Below, in pieces: positions 39,008-48,288 of a stretch of DNA of 64,000 nt. Position numbers and translations under genes: made by a program. The number at the start of each line of letters is the position of its first letter. Positions within the stretch are counted from its first letter, which is position 1. The notes below the pieces were generated by a model. That model saw only the letters and a list, made by a program, of their open reading frames with translations. It was not told where the DNA came from and did no database searches. Source of the stretch: Seonamhaeicola sp. ML3 (GTDB lineage Bacteria; Bacteroidota; Bacteroidia; Flavobacteriales; Flavobacteriaceae); NCBI RefSeq assembly GCF_023273855.1, contig NZ_CP096884.1:3403790-3467789 (forward strand). The letters are read 5' to 3'.

Positions 39008-39706
39008 ATGAACACAAAAAAACTACTACATCTTCCTATAGATCCTTTGGGTTCTGTGATTGGTGTTTTAATTGTAGTTTTTTGGACTTTCAGCCTGTAT
39101 ATCTTATTAAATTGGGACCTAAACTACAAGAATCCCTTAGTATATCTAGCAATACTAATACAAACACATTTATACACAGGCTTATTCATTACTGCACACG
39201 ATGCCATGCATGGCACTGTTTCTAGAAATAAACTTATAAACAATATAATAGGTAGAGTTACCTCGTTATTATTCGCTTTTAATTTTTATGACCAGTTACT
39301 GGTTAAACACCACGAACACCATAGATACGTTGCTACAGACAAAGACCCCGATTACCACCACTCTGGCAAACTAGCAATTTGGTATTGGAATTTCATAAAA
39401 CGGTATACCACCATTAAGCAACTCGTTTTAATGACCATTTCTCTTCAAATTTTAAGATTTATCTTCCCTTTGGAGAATCTCTTATTGTTTTGGATTCTGC
39501 CGGGTTTAATCTCAACATTTCAGTTATTTTATTTTGGTACATACATCCCACACAAAGATGGCCATGAACACGGTAACGAGCACAACGCAGGCACTCTTAA
39601 CAAAAATCACTTGTGGGCATTTGTTACTTGTTATTTTTTTGGATACCATTTCGAACATCACGATAGACCAAATGTCCCCTGGTGGAAACTTTGGTTAACA
39701 AAATAA
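39008..39706 (+). CDS. CrtW-like beta-carotene ketolase
   Basis: 232 residues from ATG 39008, membrane di-iron enzyme of the fatty acid desaturase superfamily. The histidine clusters HDAMH (64-68), HHEHH (101-105), PHKDGHEH (181-188) and YHFEHH (213-218), with the ending PNVPWWKLW, fit the CrtW group (about 240 residues), which oxidises the beta-ionone ring of carotene at C4 to a keto group. A generic fatty-acid desaturase is the alternative. About four transmembrane segments. No other carotenoid gene is nearby. Confidence 0.78.
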   Translation: MNTKKLLHLPIDPLGSVIGVLIVVFWTFSLYILLNWDLNYKNPLVYLAILIQTHLYTGLFITAHDAMHGTVSRNKLINNIIGRVTSLLFAFNFYDQLLVKHHEHHRYVATDKDPDYHHSGKLAIWYWNFIKRYTTIKQLVLMTISLQILRFIFPLENLLLFWILPGLISTFQLFYFGTYIPHKDGHEHGNEHNAGTLNKNHLWAFVTCYFFGYHFEHHDRPNVPWWKLWLTK

Positions 39707-39736
39707 TATATTACGATTAAAGACTGACTCTCAAAG

Positions 39737-39778
39737 AAAAAACCGGTTCTTTTTTAATAAAAGCAACCGGTTTTTTTT
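39737..39778. terminator. Bidirectional terminator
   Basis: AAAAAACCGGTT / AACCGGTTTTTT, 12-bp stem with a 16-base loop, between the rightward crtW-like gene and the leftward response-regulator gene. Confidence 0.85.
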
Positions 39779-39797
39779 AATGGTTTTTTAAGGGATT

Positions 39798-40502
39798 CTA
39801 TTCGTTTATGACTAACCTAAAGCCTTCTCCATGAATATTAAGGATTTCAACTTTTTCATCGGGTTTTAAATATTTACGCAACTTAGCAATATAAACGTCC
39901 ATACTTCTTGAAGTAAAGTAGTTATCGTCTCTCCAAATTTTGGTAAGTGCTAACTCTCTTGGCATTAAATCATTTTCGTGTAAAGCTAACAATCGTAAAA
40001 GCTCGTTTTCCTTTGGAGATAATTTCACAGGGTCTTCCCCATTAAAACTTAAGAAACGAAGTTTAGAGTTTAAGTTAAATTTACCAATCTTAAACTTAAA
40101 CTGTTTACTATCTGAAATCGTCTCTGTAGCTTTGCGTTGAATGATTGCTTTTATTTTCATGAGAAGCACTTCACTATCGAAAGGCTTGTTTAAATAGTCA
40201 TCGGCACCGACTTTATATCCTTTTAAAACATCCTCTTTCATCGTTTTAGCTGTCAAGAATATAATGGGTACATCGGTATTCTTTTCACGTATTTCTTTAG
40301 CCAAAGTAAAACCATCTTTATAGGGCATCATGACATCTAAAATACACAAATCGAAATCGTCTTTTTTGAACTTCTCAAAGCCTTCCATGCCATTTTTTGC
40401 ATGAGTGACATCGTAGTCATTCATCATTAAATAATCTTTAAGAACGGTTCCGAAGTTAGGGTCGTCTTCAACTAATAAAATGCGTTTCTTTTGCTCTTCC
40501 AT
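39798..40502 (-). CDS. OmpR-family response regulator (RprY-like)
   Basis: 234 residues: receiver domain with phosphoacceptor Asp56 (CILDVMMPYKDG), the acidic pocket EDD at 12-14 and Lys in FLTAKT; then a winged-helix output domain (LSPKENELLRLLALHEN...SMDVYIAKLRKYL). Two bases separate it from the stop of its kinase gene upstream, so they form one operon. The pair resembles the RprXY system of Bacteroides. Its regulon is unknown; the system acts on transcription in the cytoplasm. Confidence 0.92.
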   Translation of the reverse strand: MEEQKKRILLVEDDPNFGTVLKDYLMMNDYDVTHAKNGMEGFEKFKKDDFDLCILDVMMPYKDGFTLAKEIREKNTDVPIIFLTAKTMKEDVLKGYKVGADDYLNKPFDSEVLLMKIKAIIQRKATETISDSKQFKFKIGKFNLNSKLRFLSFNGEDPVKLSPKENELLRLLALHENDLMPRELALTKIWRDDNYFTSRSMDVYIAKLRKYLKPDEKVEILNIHGEGFRLVINE

Positions 40503-40504
40503 AT

Positions 40505-42082
40505 TTATGATATTAAGGGAAGTTTTAAACTAAAGGTACTTCCTTTTCCTTTTTCACTTTCTACAGAAACATACCCTTGATGATCATCTACGATACGTTT
40601 TACATAAGCCAATCCTAAGCCATGGCCTTTTACATTATGTATGTTCCCTGTGTGCTCTCTATAAAACTTTTCAAAAGCCCGTTTTACCGCTGCTTTACTC
40701 ATTCCACTACCGTGGTCTTTTATTTTTAACAAAATGTTGGTCCCTACATTTTCGGTAGACACTTCTATTTCTGGTGCATTTGGTGAATACTTAATCGCAT
40801 TATCCAAAATGTTTACAATAACATTGGTAAAATGAGTCTCATTTGCCAAAATCGATGATTTATTTGCCTCTAAAGACGTTTTTATATACCCTTTTCGATT
40901 TTCTACAATCAACTCTACATGTGCTATAGCAGTTTCGATTAAGTCGTGCAGCCTTACTCTGTCCTTACTAATGTTTAATTCGTTCTTTTCTAGTTTAGAT
41001 ATTCTTAAAACATTCTCTACCTGAGCGTGCATACGCTTATTCTCTTCCTTAATCATGGAAAGGTAGCGTTTCACTTTATCCTTATCATTAATAATAGTAG
41101 GATTGCGTATAGCATCCAAAGCTAAGTTAATAGTAGCTATGGGTGTTTTAAACTCATGTGTCATATTATTGATGAAATCTGTCTTTATTTCAGATATTTT
41201 TCTTTGTTTAATTAATTGATATAGAGCACTTGCATAAGCAATAATTATTATGCCTGTAAAAACTATAGAAAGCAAAATCATTCCCAATATAGAGGATAGT
41301 ACAAAACTATGATCGTTAGGAAAATCAACTAATAACTTGTAAGGCGTTTGACCATTATCATCGTAAAAAATAGGCACTCTGAATTTGGAGTGTTTATCAT
41401 ATTCGAAATTTTCGCTTTGTACTTTTGTTGCTAACCCGTTACTGTATATGGCATACTCAAAATCTAAATCGATATTATCTTCTTTTAATTTTTGAGTTAG
41501 CATCTCACTAATAATTTCATTAGAAACTCTTTTGTGAATGGGAATGGTTTTAGCCCATGCTCTAAAATTTTTCCTGAAGTAATTTGCTTCGGCCTCTTTT
41601 ATTCTTCCACTCTCAGTTAGACTAATAATTGGGTTTTCTCTTAAATCAGTGTCATCTATTAAATCTTTACCTTTGTACACTTCAAGACTGGAAGTACCAG
41701 TAATTCTCTGTATTGCTATGCTATCTAAACCAATGTCAAAGAGCGACTGAGATAATTTATAATTCTCTTCTAAAACACCGCTTCTATAAATAAGCGCTTC
41801 CTTGGTGTTCTTATTCTGCTGATATATAAACAGTTGTGATACTGCATTAGAATCGACCTCTGTTTCCGAATTAATTAATTTTTGAAAAGACTCGAACTTA
41901 GCATAGTATTCCTTATCGTCTATTTTGTTTGAAACCTCATACAAGGTTGAAATAACATTAGACTCAAATCTATTACGCTCGTTCTCTACCGAATCCTTTA
42001 TAAAAAACGCCTGAACAAAGATTATACCTATTAAGGATAGACTCATTAAAAGTACCAATAGGATAAATATTCTTTTGCTCAT
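40505..42082 (-). CDS. Sensor histidine kinase (RprX-like)
   Basis: 525 residues: transmembrane helix about 4-28, a periplasmic sensor domain about 30-260 with no recognised motif, a second helix about 262-290, then DHp and HATPase domains. The phosphoacceptor is His309 in MTHEFKTPIATI. ATP-lid motifs NILDNAIKYSP, DHGSGMSKA and GHGLGLAYVKRIV are intact. First gene of the kinase-regulator operon. Its -7 element ends 5 bases from the ATG, so the mRNA would have almost no leader. Confidence 0.93.
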   Translation of the reverse strand: MSKRIFILLVLLMSLSLIGIIFVQAFFIKDSVENERNRFESNVISTLYEVSNKIDDKEYYAKFESFQKLINSETEVDSNAVSQLFIYQQNKNTKEALIYRSGVLEENYKLSQSLFDIGLDSIAIQRITGTSSLEVYKGKDLIDDTDLRENPIISLTESGRIKEAEANYFRKNFRAWAKTIPIHKRVSNEIISEMLTQKLKEDNIDLDFEYAIYSNGLATKVQSENFEYDKHSKFRVPIFYDDNGQTPYKLLVDFPNDHSFVLSSILGMILLSIVFTGIIIIAYASALYQLIKQRKISEIKTDFINNMTHEFKTPIATINLALDAIRNPTIINDKDKVKRYLSMIKEENKRMHAQVENVLRISKLEKNELNISKDRVRLHDLIETAIAHVELIVENRKGYIKTSLEANKSSILANETHFTNVIVNILDNAIKYSPNAPEIEVSTENVGTNILLKIKDHGSGMSKAAVKRAFEKFYREHTGNIHNVKGHGLGLAYVKRIVDDHQGYVSVESEKGKGSTFSLKLPLIS

Positions 42083-42086
42083 TAAT

Positions 42087-42094
42087 CAAAATTA
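42087..42094 (-). promoter_or_regulatory. -7 element of the two-component operon
   Basis: TAATTTTG on the minus strand, an exact match, whose final G lies 5 bases upstream of the kinase ATG. Confidence 0.45.
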
Positions 42095-42158
42095 ACATTT
42101 TAACATTTAGCTTTCTTGTGTTTTAACCTTACATTAACAAAAATGTTAAAATCGCTAT

Positions 42159-42746
42159 TTAGGCGTTGTTTTTTAGTAGTTTTTCATGGATTACACCAAC
42201 CTGATTTATGGTATCCTGAAGATCAATATTTTCAATAACAAAATGTGATAATTCCACCTTTTTTTCTTCTGGCCATTGGTTTTTCATAATAGCCTTTATC
42301 TTTTCTTTGGTAGTGTTGTTTCGCTTAAGAAGCCTTTCAATTCTTAACTCCACTGGTGCAGTTACTGTGATAATATAATCGAATTGTTCTTGTATTCCAT
42401 TTTCAAATAGAATGGCTACTTCCTTAATTACATAGGGAGACTGCTGTTTTAGCAACCACTTTTCAAAATGCCTAGCTACCTTAGGGTGAACAATAGCATT
42501 CATCTGCTTCAAGTAGGACTTATCATTGAAAATAATATTGGCTATATGAGGTCGGTTTAGCTTACCATCTAAATAAGCATTAGTTCCAAAAAGCTGAATG
42601 AGTTTCCTTTTAATGACTTTGGATCGATTCATTAACTTTTTAGCTTCATCGTCTGCAATATATACCGGAACTCCTAATTTCATGAATTCTTTTGCAACTG
42701 TAGTTTTGCCTGTACCTATACCTCCTGTAAGTCCTACAATCATCAT
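42159..42746 (-). CDS. coaE: Dephospho-CoA kinase
   Basis: Last step of coenzyme A synthesis: phosphorylates the 3'-OH of the ribose of dephospho-CoA. 195 residues with the P-loop GLTGGIGTGKTT (5-16), IADDEAKKL after it, and the lid region RLLKRNNTTKE. The start at 42746 gives an ATGA overlap with the YbbR gene, so the two are translationally coupled. Last gene of a four-gene leftward operon beginning with the PhzF-like gene. Confidence 0.94.
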   Translation of the reverse strand: MMIVGLTGGIGTGKTTVAKEFMKLGVPVYIADDEAKKLMNRSKVIKRKLIQLFGTNAYLDGKLNRPHIANIIFNDKSYLKQMNAIVHPKVARHFEKWLLKQQSPYVIKEVAILFENGIQEQFDYIITVTAPVELRIERLLKRNNTTKEKIKAIMKNQWPEEKKVELSHFVIENIDLQDTINQVGVIHEKLLKNNA

Positions 42747-43702
42747 CTGTTAATTATAAATTCAATTCGTTGCTGATTGATTCTTTCGTTCTTAACCGTT
42801 TTTGGAAACTTCACTAATTCTGGAATTAAAAAGGCTTGGTTCTCTATAACTTTAGAATAATCGCAAATTAGTTTAAAATCGTTTTCTTTAACCGATTTAA
42901 AATTCTTTAAGCTTACGTAATAGGACACACTAACTTCCCTTGGAAAATATTTTATATTTATATCTTCTGGAACATTAATAACCCTAACAGGAATTTTTAA
43001 GGTACCCTCTGTAAATTTTTCTACGGTTGCTTTTAAATTTACTTCAGTATCAGAAAACTTTAAATCGCCTTTATTTTTTGGTAAGCTTAGCTTTATGTTT
43101 TGATTTAAATCATTTCTAAGCTCTTCTATGAGTACTTCTTCTGTATCTATAGCATTAATTTCCTTGACCATTACATGAGGCCCTATAATCACAATAGAAT
43201 CCGGTTCTATAACCACAGGGGTAGAACTATTGTAACCTGCACTGTATTTTATATTGGCATTTAATCTAATCGGAACCTTTTTAACTTGGTTTACATCGTA
43301 CCTGAAAGACAAGGTATCTGGCGTTAAATTTAATAGCTGTACTTGTTTATCAAACTGGGTATTGTTTAAGTAGGCTATGGATTTATTCCAAAGATACACA
43401 CCTCCTGTTTTGGTAACATCCTTAGAAAAATCAATTTTAATTTTCGGTTTGTCAATGTAATATTGAAACCATCTAAAACCATGTGTTTTTAAATCTATAT
43501 CCAGATAGAAAGAATCGTTTAATATTACCTCCTCCTCTGGGATATTAACCTTTTCAATTTCGAAAGTAATGGTATTGGTGTAATTCTTTGAAAGCTTAGA
43601 GAAAATCAAGATGATAAACGAAAACAATAAGAACAGGAGAAAAACGTTCACCGTTTTGTTCTTTATGGATGCAGATATTTTAGATTTTAATTTTTTAATC
43701 AT
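42743..43702 (-). CDS. YbbR-domain membrane-anchored protein
   Basis: 319 residues with one N-terminal transmembrane helix (about 18-35) and a long exported beta-rich part. Segments such as FEIEKVNIPEEEVILNDS and KIPVRVINVPEDINIKYFPREVSV fit YbbR-like repeats. In Firmicutes YbbR (CdaR) regulates a diadenylate cyclase; here no cyclase is adjacent, so this role is not implied. It is held in a tight operon by ATGA overlaps on both sides with a glycosyltransferase and coaE. Confidence 0.78.
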   Translation of the reverse strand: MIKKLKSKISASIKNKTVNVFLLFLLFSFIILIFSKLSKNYTNTITFEIEKVNIPEEEVILNDSFYLDIDLKTHGFRWFQYYIDKPKIKIDFSKDVTKTGGVYLWNKSIAYLNNTQFDKQVQLLNLTPDTLSFRYDVNQVKKVPIRLNANIKYSAGYNSSTPVVIEPDSIVIIGPHVMVKEINAIDTEEVLIEELRNDLNQNIKLSLPKNKGDLKFSDTEVNLKATVEKFTEGTLKIPVRVINVPEDINIKYFPREVSVSYYVSLKNFKSVKENDFKLICDYSKVIENQAFLIPELVKFPKTVKNERINQQRIEFIINR

Positions 43703-44706
43703 TTATTCTTGAAAAATAATTCCGGGAAATATTCTTCTGGAGCTTTATTTAGAACACCAATGGCCCAGGTAGATTCTAAAAATCCTAGACCATAGCCAAT
43801 AAATTGAACACTAATTGCCCACAATGCCATTATTGCTACAATCACGTTTTTTGTAACAAAAAGTGCAACAAAAAAAGCAATCACAAAATACAAAACATAT
43901 AATTGGAATAACCAACTTATTCCAATTATCAGCAGTAAAATAGATAAATCAAATCCTAAAAGAAACACACTAGGAAACCAATAGGTTAGCTTTTTAGTAG
44001 ATGGGTGCCATTTATTTAAAATGGGTCTAACCTTCCCGAACTTGTTGACTTGCCTATAAAATTTAGACCAAGAAATTCTGCGTTTGTGAAATACCTTAGC
44101 CTCCGGAATCAACTTGGTTTTAAAACCTAAATCCCAAAGTCTAATAGATAAATCGGGGTCTTCACCAGGATGAATACGCCCGAAACCACCTGAAGCTTCA
44201 AAAGCTATTTTAGAAATCCCCATATTAAAACTTCTGGGCTGGAACTTCCCAATATTATTTTTATTTCCCCTAATCCCTCCTGTTGTAATAAAGGAGGTCA
44301 TGGAAAAATTAATGGCTTTTTGAAGGTTTGTAAACGATTCGTGTGCTGAATCTGGTCCTCCAAAGCAGTCTACATAGTCTTTAGAAAGGCTTTTTTCAAC
44401 TTCAGTAAGATAATTTGATGGCAGAATACAATCGGAATCTAAAATGATAAAATAGTTTCCCTTGGCCTTTTGCATCCCAAAGTTCCTGGAATCTCCAGGG
44501 CCTGTGTTATCCTTAAAATAGTAGGATATGTCTAACTTGTGCTTGAATGCTTTTACAACATCCTCGGAGGAAACAGAAGACCCATCCTCTATGATTACAA
44601 TTTCAAAAGGTATTGAGGTTTCTAATGAAACAAAACTTTGTAATAGCTCTTGGGTTTCATCTGGGCGATTGTAAACGGGGATAATGAAAGAAAACGGTAA
44701 TTTCAT
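43699..44706 (-). CDS. Membrane-bound family 2 glycosyltransferase
   Basis: 335 residues. The GT-A domain occupies about 1-230: FSFIIPVYNRPDET, FEIVIIEDGSS, NYFIILDSDCILP (DxD-type) and a GEDPDLSIRLWDLGF motif of the processive-type family 2 enzymes. It is followed by two or three transmembrane helices (about 243-310). Probably transfers a sugar at the cytoplasmic face of the inner membrane; substrate unknown. Co-transcribed with a PhzF-like gene (9 bases upstream) and the YbbR gene (4-base overlap). Confidence 0.88.
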   Translation of the reverse strand: MKLPFSFIIPVYNRPDETQELLQSFVSLETSIPFEIVIIEDGSSVSSEDVVKAFKHKLDISYYFKDNTGPGDSRNFGMQKAKGNYFIILDSDCILPSNYLTEVEKSLSKDYVDCFGGPDSAHESFTNLQKAINFSMTSFITTGGIRGNKNNIGKFQPRSFNMGISKIAFEASGGFGRIHPGEDPDLSIRLWDLGFKTKLIPEAKVFHKRRISWSKFYRQVNKFGKVRPILNKWHPSTKKLTYWFPSVFLLGFDLSILLLIIGISWLFQLYVLYFVIAFFVALFVTKNVIVAIMALWAISVQFIGYGLGFLESTWAIGVLNKAPEEYFPELFFKNK

Positions 44707-44715
44707 AGTAACTTT

Positions 44716-45534
44716 TTACAGTTTTAAACTTCCTTCTAATATTATTTGAGCTGTACTTTTAATAACTACCTTGTTATCATTAATTAGTTCAACCTCCATA
44801 AACCCTGTTCTATCAGAACATTGAAACGAGTTCATTTTTTTCTTTCCTAAGCGCTCACTCCAATATTTTGCCAAAAAAGTGTGTGTTCCTCCTGTTACAG
44901 GGTCTTCGTTAGTTCCACTCCAAGGCCAAAAATATCTCGATTCAAAGTCAAAATTATCCTTATTGGATAAAGAAGTAACCAAAACACCATTTATTGATTT
45001 ATGGGAACGATACAATGCTTCAAAATCGGGCTTTAATTCGGTTAAAGCTTTACAACTATCTATTTCTAAGAGTAGAATATTTGTTTCCCTATTGAATTCA
45101 ATATTTTTAACTTTTTTGAGACCTAAAGCATCTAATAATGGTTTAGGGACTTCTGCCGATTCTGTTCCATATACAGGAAATTCCATTTTAATTAATTTCC
45201 CTTCCCTCCCGATTAATAAATCGATATTTTGAATATTAACAAAATGAATGTCTGTTATTGCTGAATCTCTTTCAAAAAGGACTTTTGAAGACGCTAATGT
45301 AGCGTGCCCACATAATGGAATTTCCATTTTAGGTGAAAAATAACGTATAGCGTATTTATTCTTAGTGTCTAACTTTTTTATAAATGCGGTTTCAGACAAA
45401 CCTAATTCTTTGGCAATAGCAAGCATTGATTCATCGTTCAAATCATCTTCTATCAAACAAACTCCAGCCGGATTACCCCTAAAAGGCTTATCTGTAAACG
45501 AATCGACAATATATGTATCGATTTTATTTTCCAT
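44716..45534 (-). CDS. PhzF-family isomerase/epimerase-like protein
   Basis: 272 residues with the PhzF fold of two similar halves. The first half carries VDSFTDKPFRGNPAGVCL and the catalytic-Glu segment LGLSETAFIK; IPLCGHATLASSKVLF and EDPVTGGTHTFLAKYW form the second conserved pair. PhzF itself isomerises a phenazine precursor, but most family members have other or unknown substrates, and no phenazine gene is here. First gene of the operon ending with coaE. Confidence 0.88.
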   Translation of the reverse strand: MENKIDTYIVDSFTDKPFRGNPAGVCLIEDDLNDESMLAIAKELGLSETAFIKKLDTKNKYAIRYFSPKMEIPLCGHATLASSKVLFERDSAITDIHFVNIQNIDLLIGREGKLIKMEFPVYGTESAEVPKPLLDALGLKKVKNIEFNRETNILLLEIDSCKALTELKPDFEALYRSHKSINGVLVTSLSNKDNFDFESRYFWPWSGTNEDPVTGGTHTFLAKYWSERLGKKKMNSFQCSDRTGFMEVELINDNKVVIKSTAQIILEGSLKL

Positions 45535-45561
45535 CTTTATAAATTATGATACTAGACTACA

Positions 45562-45569
45562 CAAATGTA
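45562..45569 (-). promoter_or_regulatory. -7 element of the phzF-like/coaE operon
   Basis: TACATTTG on the minus strand, 27 bases before the PhzF-like ATG and just downstream of the fabI terminator. Confidence 0.45.
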
Positions 45570-45570
45570 A

Positions 45571-45606
45571 CAAAAAAGACCTGCTAGGTTTTAAAAACCT
45601 GGCAGG
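45571..45606 (-). terminator. Rho-independent terminator of fabI
   Basis: CCTGCTAGGTTTT pairs with AAAACCTGGCAGG (one G-U) to give about 13 bp of stem. Read leftward it is followed by six T, 24 bases after the fabI stop. Confidence 0.8.
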
Positions 45607-45630
45607 CCTGATAGAATATTTTAATATATT

Positions 45631-46449
45631 TTATTCTTCACCCATAAACGTACTCATAACAGCATCGCTAACGCCCATGTTGCTGAATCCGCCATCGTTA
45701 TAAAGATTTTGTAGCGTTACACGTTTTGTAAGGTCACTAAACAATGTAACGGTATAATTAGCACAATCCATAGCCGTAGCGTTACCTAGTGGCGACATTT
45801 TCTCAGCATACGAAATGAAACCATCAAATCCTTTAACACCACTACCAGCAGTTGTAGGTGTTGGAGATTGAGAAATTGTATTAACACGTACTTTTTTATC
45901 TCTACCAAAGAAATAACCGAAACTACGCGCAATACTCTCTAAATAAGCCTTGTTGTCTGCCATATCGTTATAATCTGGAAATACGCGTTGTGCCGCCATA
46001 TAAGTTAAAGCAACGATACTTCCCCATTCGTTCATAGCATCTGCTTTGTAAAGCGTTTGCATTACTTTGTGAAAAGACATAGCCGATACGTCTGTTCCTT
46101 TTTGTGTCCAAGTATAGTTTTGGTCTGTATAATGCTTACCTTTTCTAACGTTGATAGACATTCCTATGGAATGTAAAACGAAATCTATTTTTCCGCCTAA
46201 GATTTCCATTGATTTCTCTATCAAATTCTTTAAATCTTCTTCGGAAGTGGCATCTGCAGGAATAATTTGAGAACCTGTTTTTTCTGCTAATTCGTTTATT
46301 TGTCCCATTCGCATTGCCACAGGTGCGTTGGTTAGCACAAACTCCCCGCCTTCTTCGTGAACACGCTCTGCTGTTTTCCATGCAATTGAATTAGAATCTA
46401 AAGCTCCAAAAATAATTCCTTTTTTTCCTTTTAATAAATTATGTGACAT
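45631..46449 (-). CDS. fabI: Enoyl-[acyl-carrier-protein] reductase
   Basis: Reduces enoyl-ACP with NAD(P)H in the last step of each fatty-acid elongation cycle; target of triclosan and diazaborine in other bacteria. 272 residues, short-chain dehydrogenase fold with the FabI-type N-terminus KKGIIFGALDSNSIAWKTA and the active-site pattern LTYMAAQR...YNDMADNK (Tyr-x6-Lys), then VRVNTISQSPTPT. Monocistronic between the recN operon and the coaE operon; a 7-bp-periodic tract lies upstream. Confidence 0.94.
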   Translation of the reverse strand: MSHNLLKGKKGIIFGALDSNSIAWKTAERVHEEGGEFVLTNAPVAMRMGQINELAEKTGSQIIPADATSEEDLKNLIEKSMEILGGKIDFVLHSIGMSINVRKGKHYTDQNYTWTQKGTDVSAMSFHKVMQTLYKADAMNEWGSIVALTYMAAQRVFPDYNDMADNKAYLESIARSFGYFFGRDKKVRVNTISQSPTPTTAGSGVKGFDGFISYAEKMSPLGNATAMDCANYTVTLFSDLTKRVTLQNLYNDGGFSNMGVSDAVMSTFMGEE

Positions 46450-46523
46450 ATCTTGGTTAGTTATTATAGATGTTTATTCGTTGATTTGTTTAATTCGTTC
46501 AAAACAGGTTTCAAAAATACTAA

Positions 46524-46547
46524 ACTTTTAACTTCTGGCTTTAAACT
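46524..46547. repeat. 7-bp-periodic ACTTTTA tract between fabI and recN
   Basis: ACTTTTA, ACTTCTG, GCTTTAA, ACT: heptamers with a common spacing, similar to the tract before serA. Confidence 0.45.
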
Positions 46548-46557
46548 ATTCATTTTT

Positions 46558-48210
46558 TCAGTTTAACAATTCCTTTGCATGAGCTATTGCTGAAGACGAC
46601 ATTTCTACACCACCCAGCATCTGAGCAATTTCAACAATACGCTCATCATGATTTAACTTGATCAAATTAGTTCGGGTTACCTCATCAACATCTTCTTTGT
46701 ACACTTTAAAATGCGAGTGCCCTTTGGCAGCCACTTGTGGTAAATGCGTAATGGAAAATACTTGCATGGTCTTACTCATGCCTAACATAATATCCCCCAT
46801 TTTATTAGAAATCTCTCCCGAAACACCCGTGTCTATCTCATCAAACATAATGGTTGGTAACTGGATATAATTTGATAAAATAGATTTAATAGCCAACATG
46901 ATTCTTGATAACTCACCTCCAGATGCCGCTTTTTTCAACTCATTGAAATTTCCGCCTTTGTTTGCAGAAAACAAAAAGGATAGTGCATCTTTTCCGTTTG
47001 GCAAAAAGCTATCCTGTAAACTAACCTCAATATTAAATTGGGCATTGGCCATTCCTAAATCGCCCAAAATAGTTTCTAACTGTTCTTTTAACTCAGGAAT
47101 TGAAGCTTCCCTACTTTTATGAATGGTTTCGGCTAAAGCATTTAACTTCTGTTCCTGCACGGCTATTTCTTTTTCTTTTTTTGAAATGGTATCATCTAAA
47201 TTTTCGGTAACAGATACTTTTTCTTCCAGCCCAGCTCTGATTTCTATTAACTCTGAAATATTTTCAGCTACGTGCTTTTGCATTAAATCGTGCCACGTTT
47301 TTAGTTTAGAATCCACCTCTTCTAACCGTTTTGGATCTGCATCTAAACCATCTTGTAATAGATTAACCTCCGAAAAAACATCATCCATTTCAATAAGGCT
47401 ACTATTCACCCTATTAAACAAATCTTCATATTTCGAGGACATTCCAGCTAATTTTTGAAATGTATTTTTTAAAGATGTAAGTGTTGAAAGTACTCCTATT
47501 TGTTCATCGCTCAACAATTGATAGGCTTCAACTAAATGCTCTTGAATACCTTCAATGTTATTGAGTGTATCGTATTCTACTTCTAAACGTTCTAATTCGC
47601 CTTCAACTAAGTTAGCATCGACTAACTCTTTTAATAAAAACGAATTATAATCGTGTTCTTTTATCGCTTCTGTCTGAAAGCTTAAAAGTTCATTTAATTC
47701 TTTTTTAAGTGTCCTGTAGACTTTTAATTCTTTATGGTATTGGTTTAATGAATCTTCATTTTTAGCTAAAGCATCAATAATTTTAAACTGAAACGCATCA
47801 TCTGTAAGTTGTAACGTTTGGTGTTGCGAATGAATATCAATTAAATGAGCTCCTAAAAGCTGTAAGCTATTAAGGTTCACAGGGGAATCGTTTACAAAGG
47901 CTCTGGACTTACCAGAAGGCAATATCTCTCTCCTAATTATTGTTTGGGTTTCATAATCAAAATCTTCAGCTTTATACAAAGCCTCTAATTTATAATCTGA
48001 AACATCGAAAACCGCTTCAATAATACACTTTTTTGAAGCGTCTTTTAAACTACTTAAATCGGCACGTTTACCAAGAATTAAAGATAATCCGCCCAATAAA
48101 ATTGATTTTCCCGCTCCAGTTTCACCTGTAATAATAGAAAACCCATTATTGAAGTCAACCTGAAGGTTGTCAATTAAAGCGTAGTTTTTTATTGAAAGTG
48201 ACGTTAGCAT
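46558..48210 (-). CDS. recN: DNA repair protein RecN
   Basis: SMC-like ATPase that acts in double-strand-break repair. 550 residues: Walker A GETGAGKSILL at 30-40, a long central coiled coil (about 150-370), then the ABC-type signature ASGGELSRI and Walker B PTIMFDEIDTGVSG. STHLPQVAA-type ending (SITHLPQVAAKGHSHF) is present. Last gene of the leftward bamD-rpoZ-coaBC-DUF4835-recN cluster; the 78-base gap upstream is filled with short tandem repeats. Confidence 0.95.
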   Translation of the reverse strand: MLTSLSIKNYALIDNLQVDFNNGFSIITGETGAGKSILLGGLSLILGKRADLSSLKDASKKCIIEAVFDVSDYKLEALYKAEDFDYETQTIIRREILPSGKSRAFVNDSPVNLNSLQLLGAHLIDIHSQHQTLQLTDDAFQFKIIDALAKNEDSLNQYHKELKVYRTLKKELNELLSFQTEAIKEHDYNSFLLKELVDANLVEGELERLEVEYDTLNNIEGIQEHLVEAYQLLSDEQIGVLSTLTSLKNTFQKLAGMSSKYEDLFNRVNSSLIEMDDVFSEVNLLQDGLDADPKRLEEVDSKLKTWHDLMQKHVAENISELIEIRAGLEEKVSVTENLDDTISKKEKEIAVQEQKLNALAETIHKSREASIPELKEQLETILGDLGMANAQFNIEVSLQDSFLPNGKDALSFLFSANKGGNFNELKKAASGGELSRIMLAIKSILSNYIQLPTIMFDEIDTGVSGEISNKMGDIMLGMSKTMQVFSITHLPQVAAKGHSHFKVYKEDVDEVTRTNLIKLNHDERIVEIAQMLGGVEMSSSAIAHAKELLN

Positions 48211-48214
48211 TATT

Positions 48215-48282
48215 CAGTTTCAGTTCTCAGTTTCAGTTCTCAGTATAAGATGACGGCCAACTGCAACTGTAAACTGTATACT
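48215..48282. repeat. Tandem 6/7-bp CAGTT/ACTG repeats upstream of recN
   Basis: Two identical 13-base units CAGTTTCAGTTCT (48215-48227, 48228-48240) plus a partial third form a strict tandem repeat starting 5 bases before the recN ATG. After a break, ACTGCA, ACTGTAA, ACTGTAT, ACT (48260-48282) continues with the same 6-7-base period. On the minus strand the first part reads as ACTGAGA/ACTGAAA words. Confidence 0.7.
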
Positions 48283-48288
48283 ATCATT

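Noticed and set aside
48215..48282. CRISPR array or IS end
   Set aside because: Units are 6-7 or 13 bases without spacers; no cas or transposase gene nearby.
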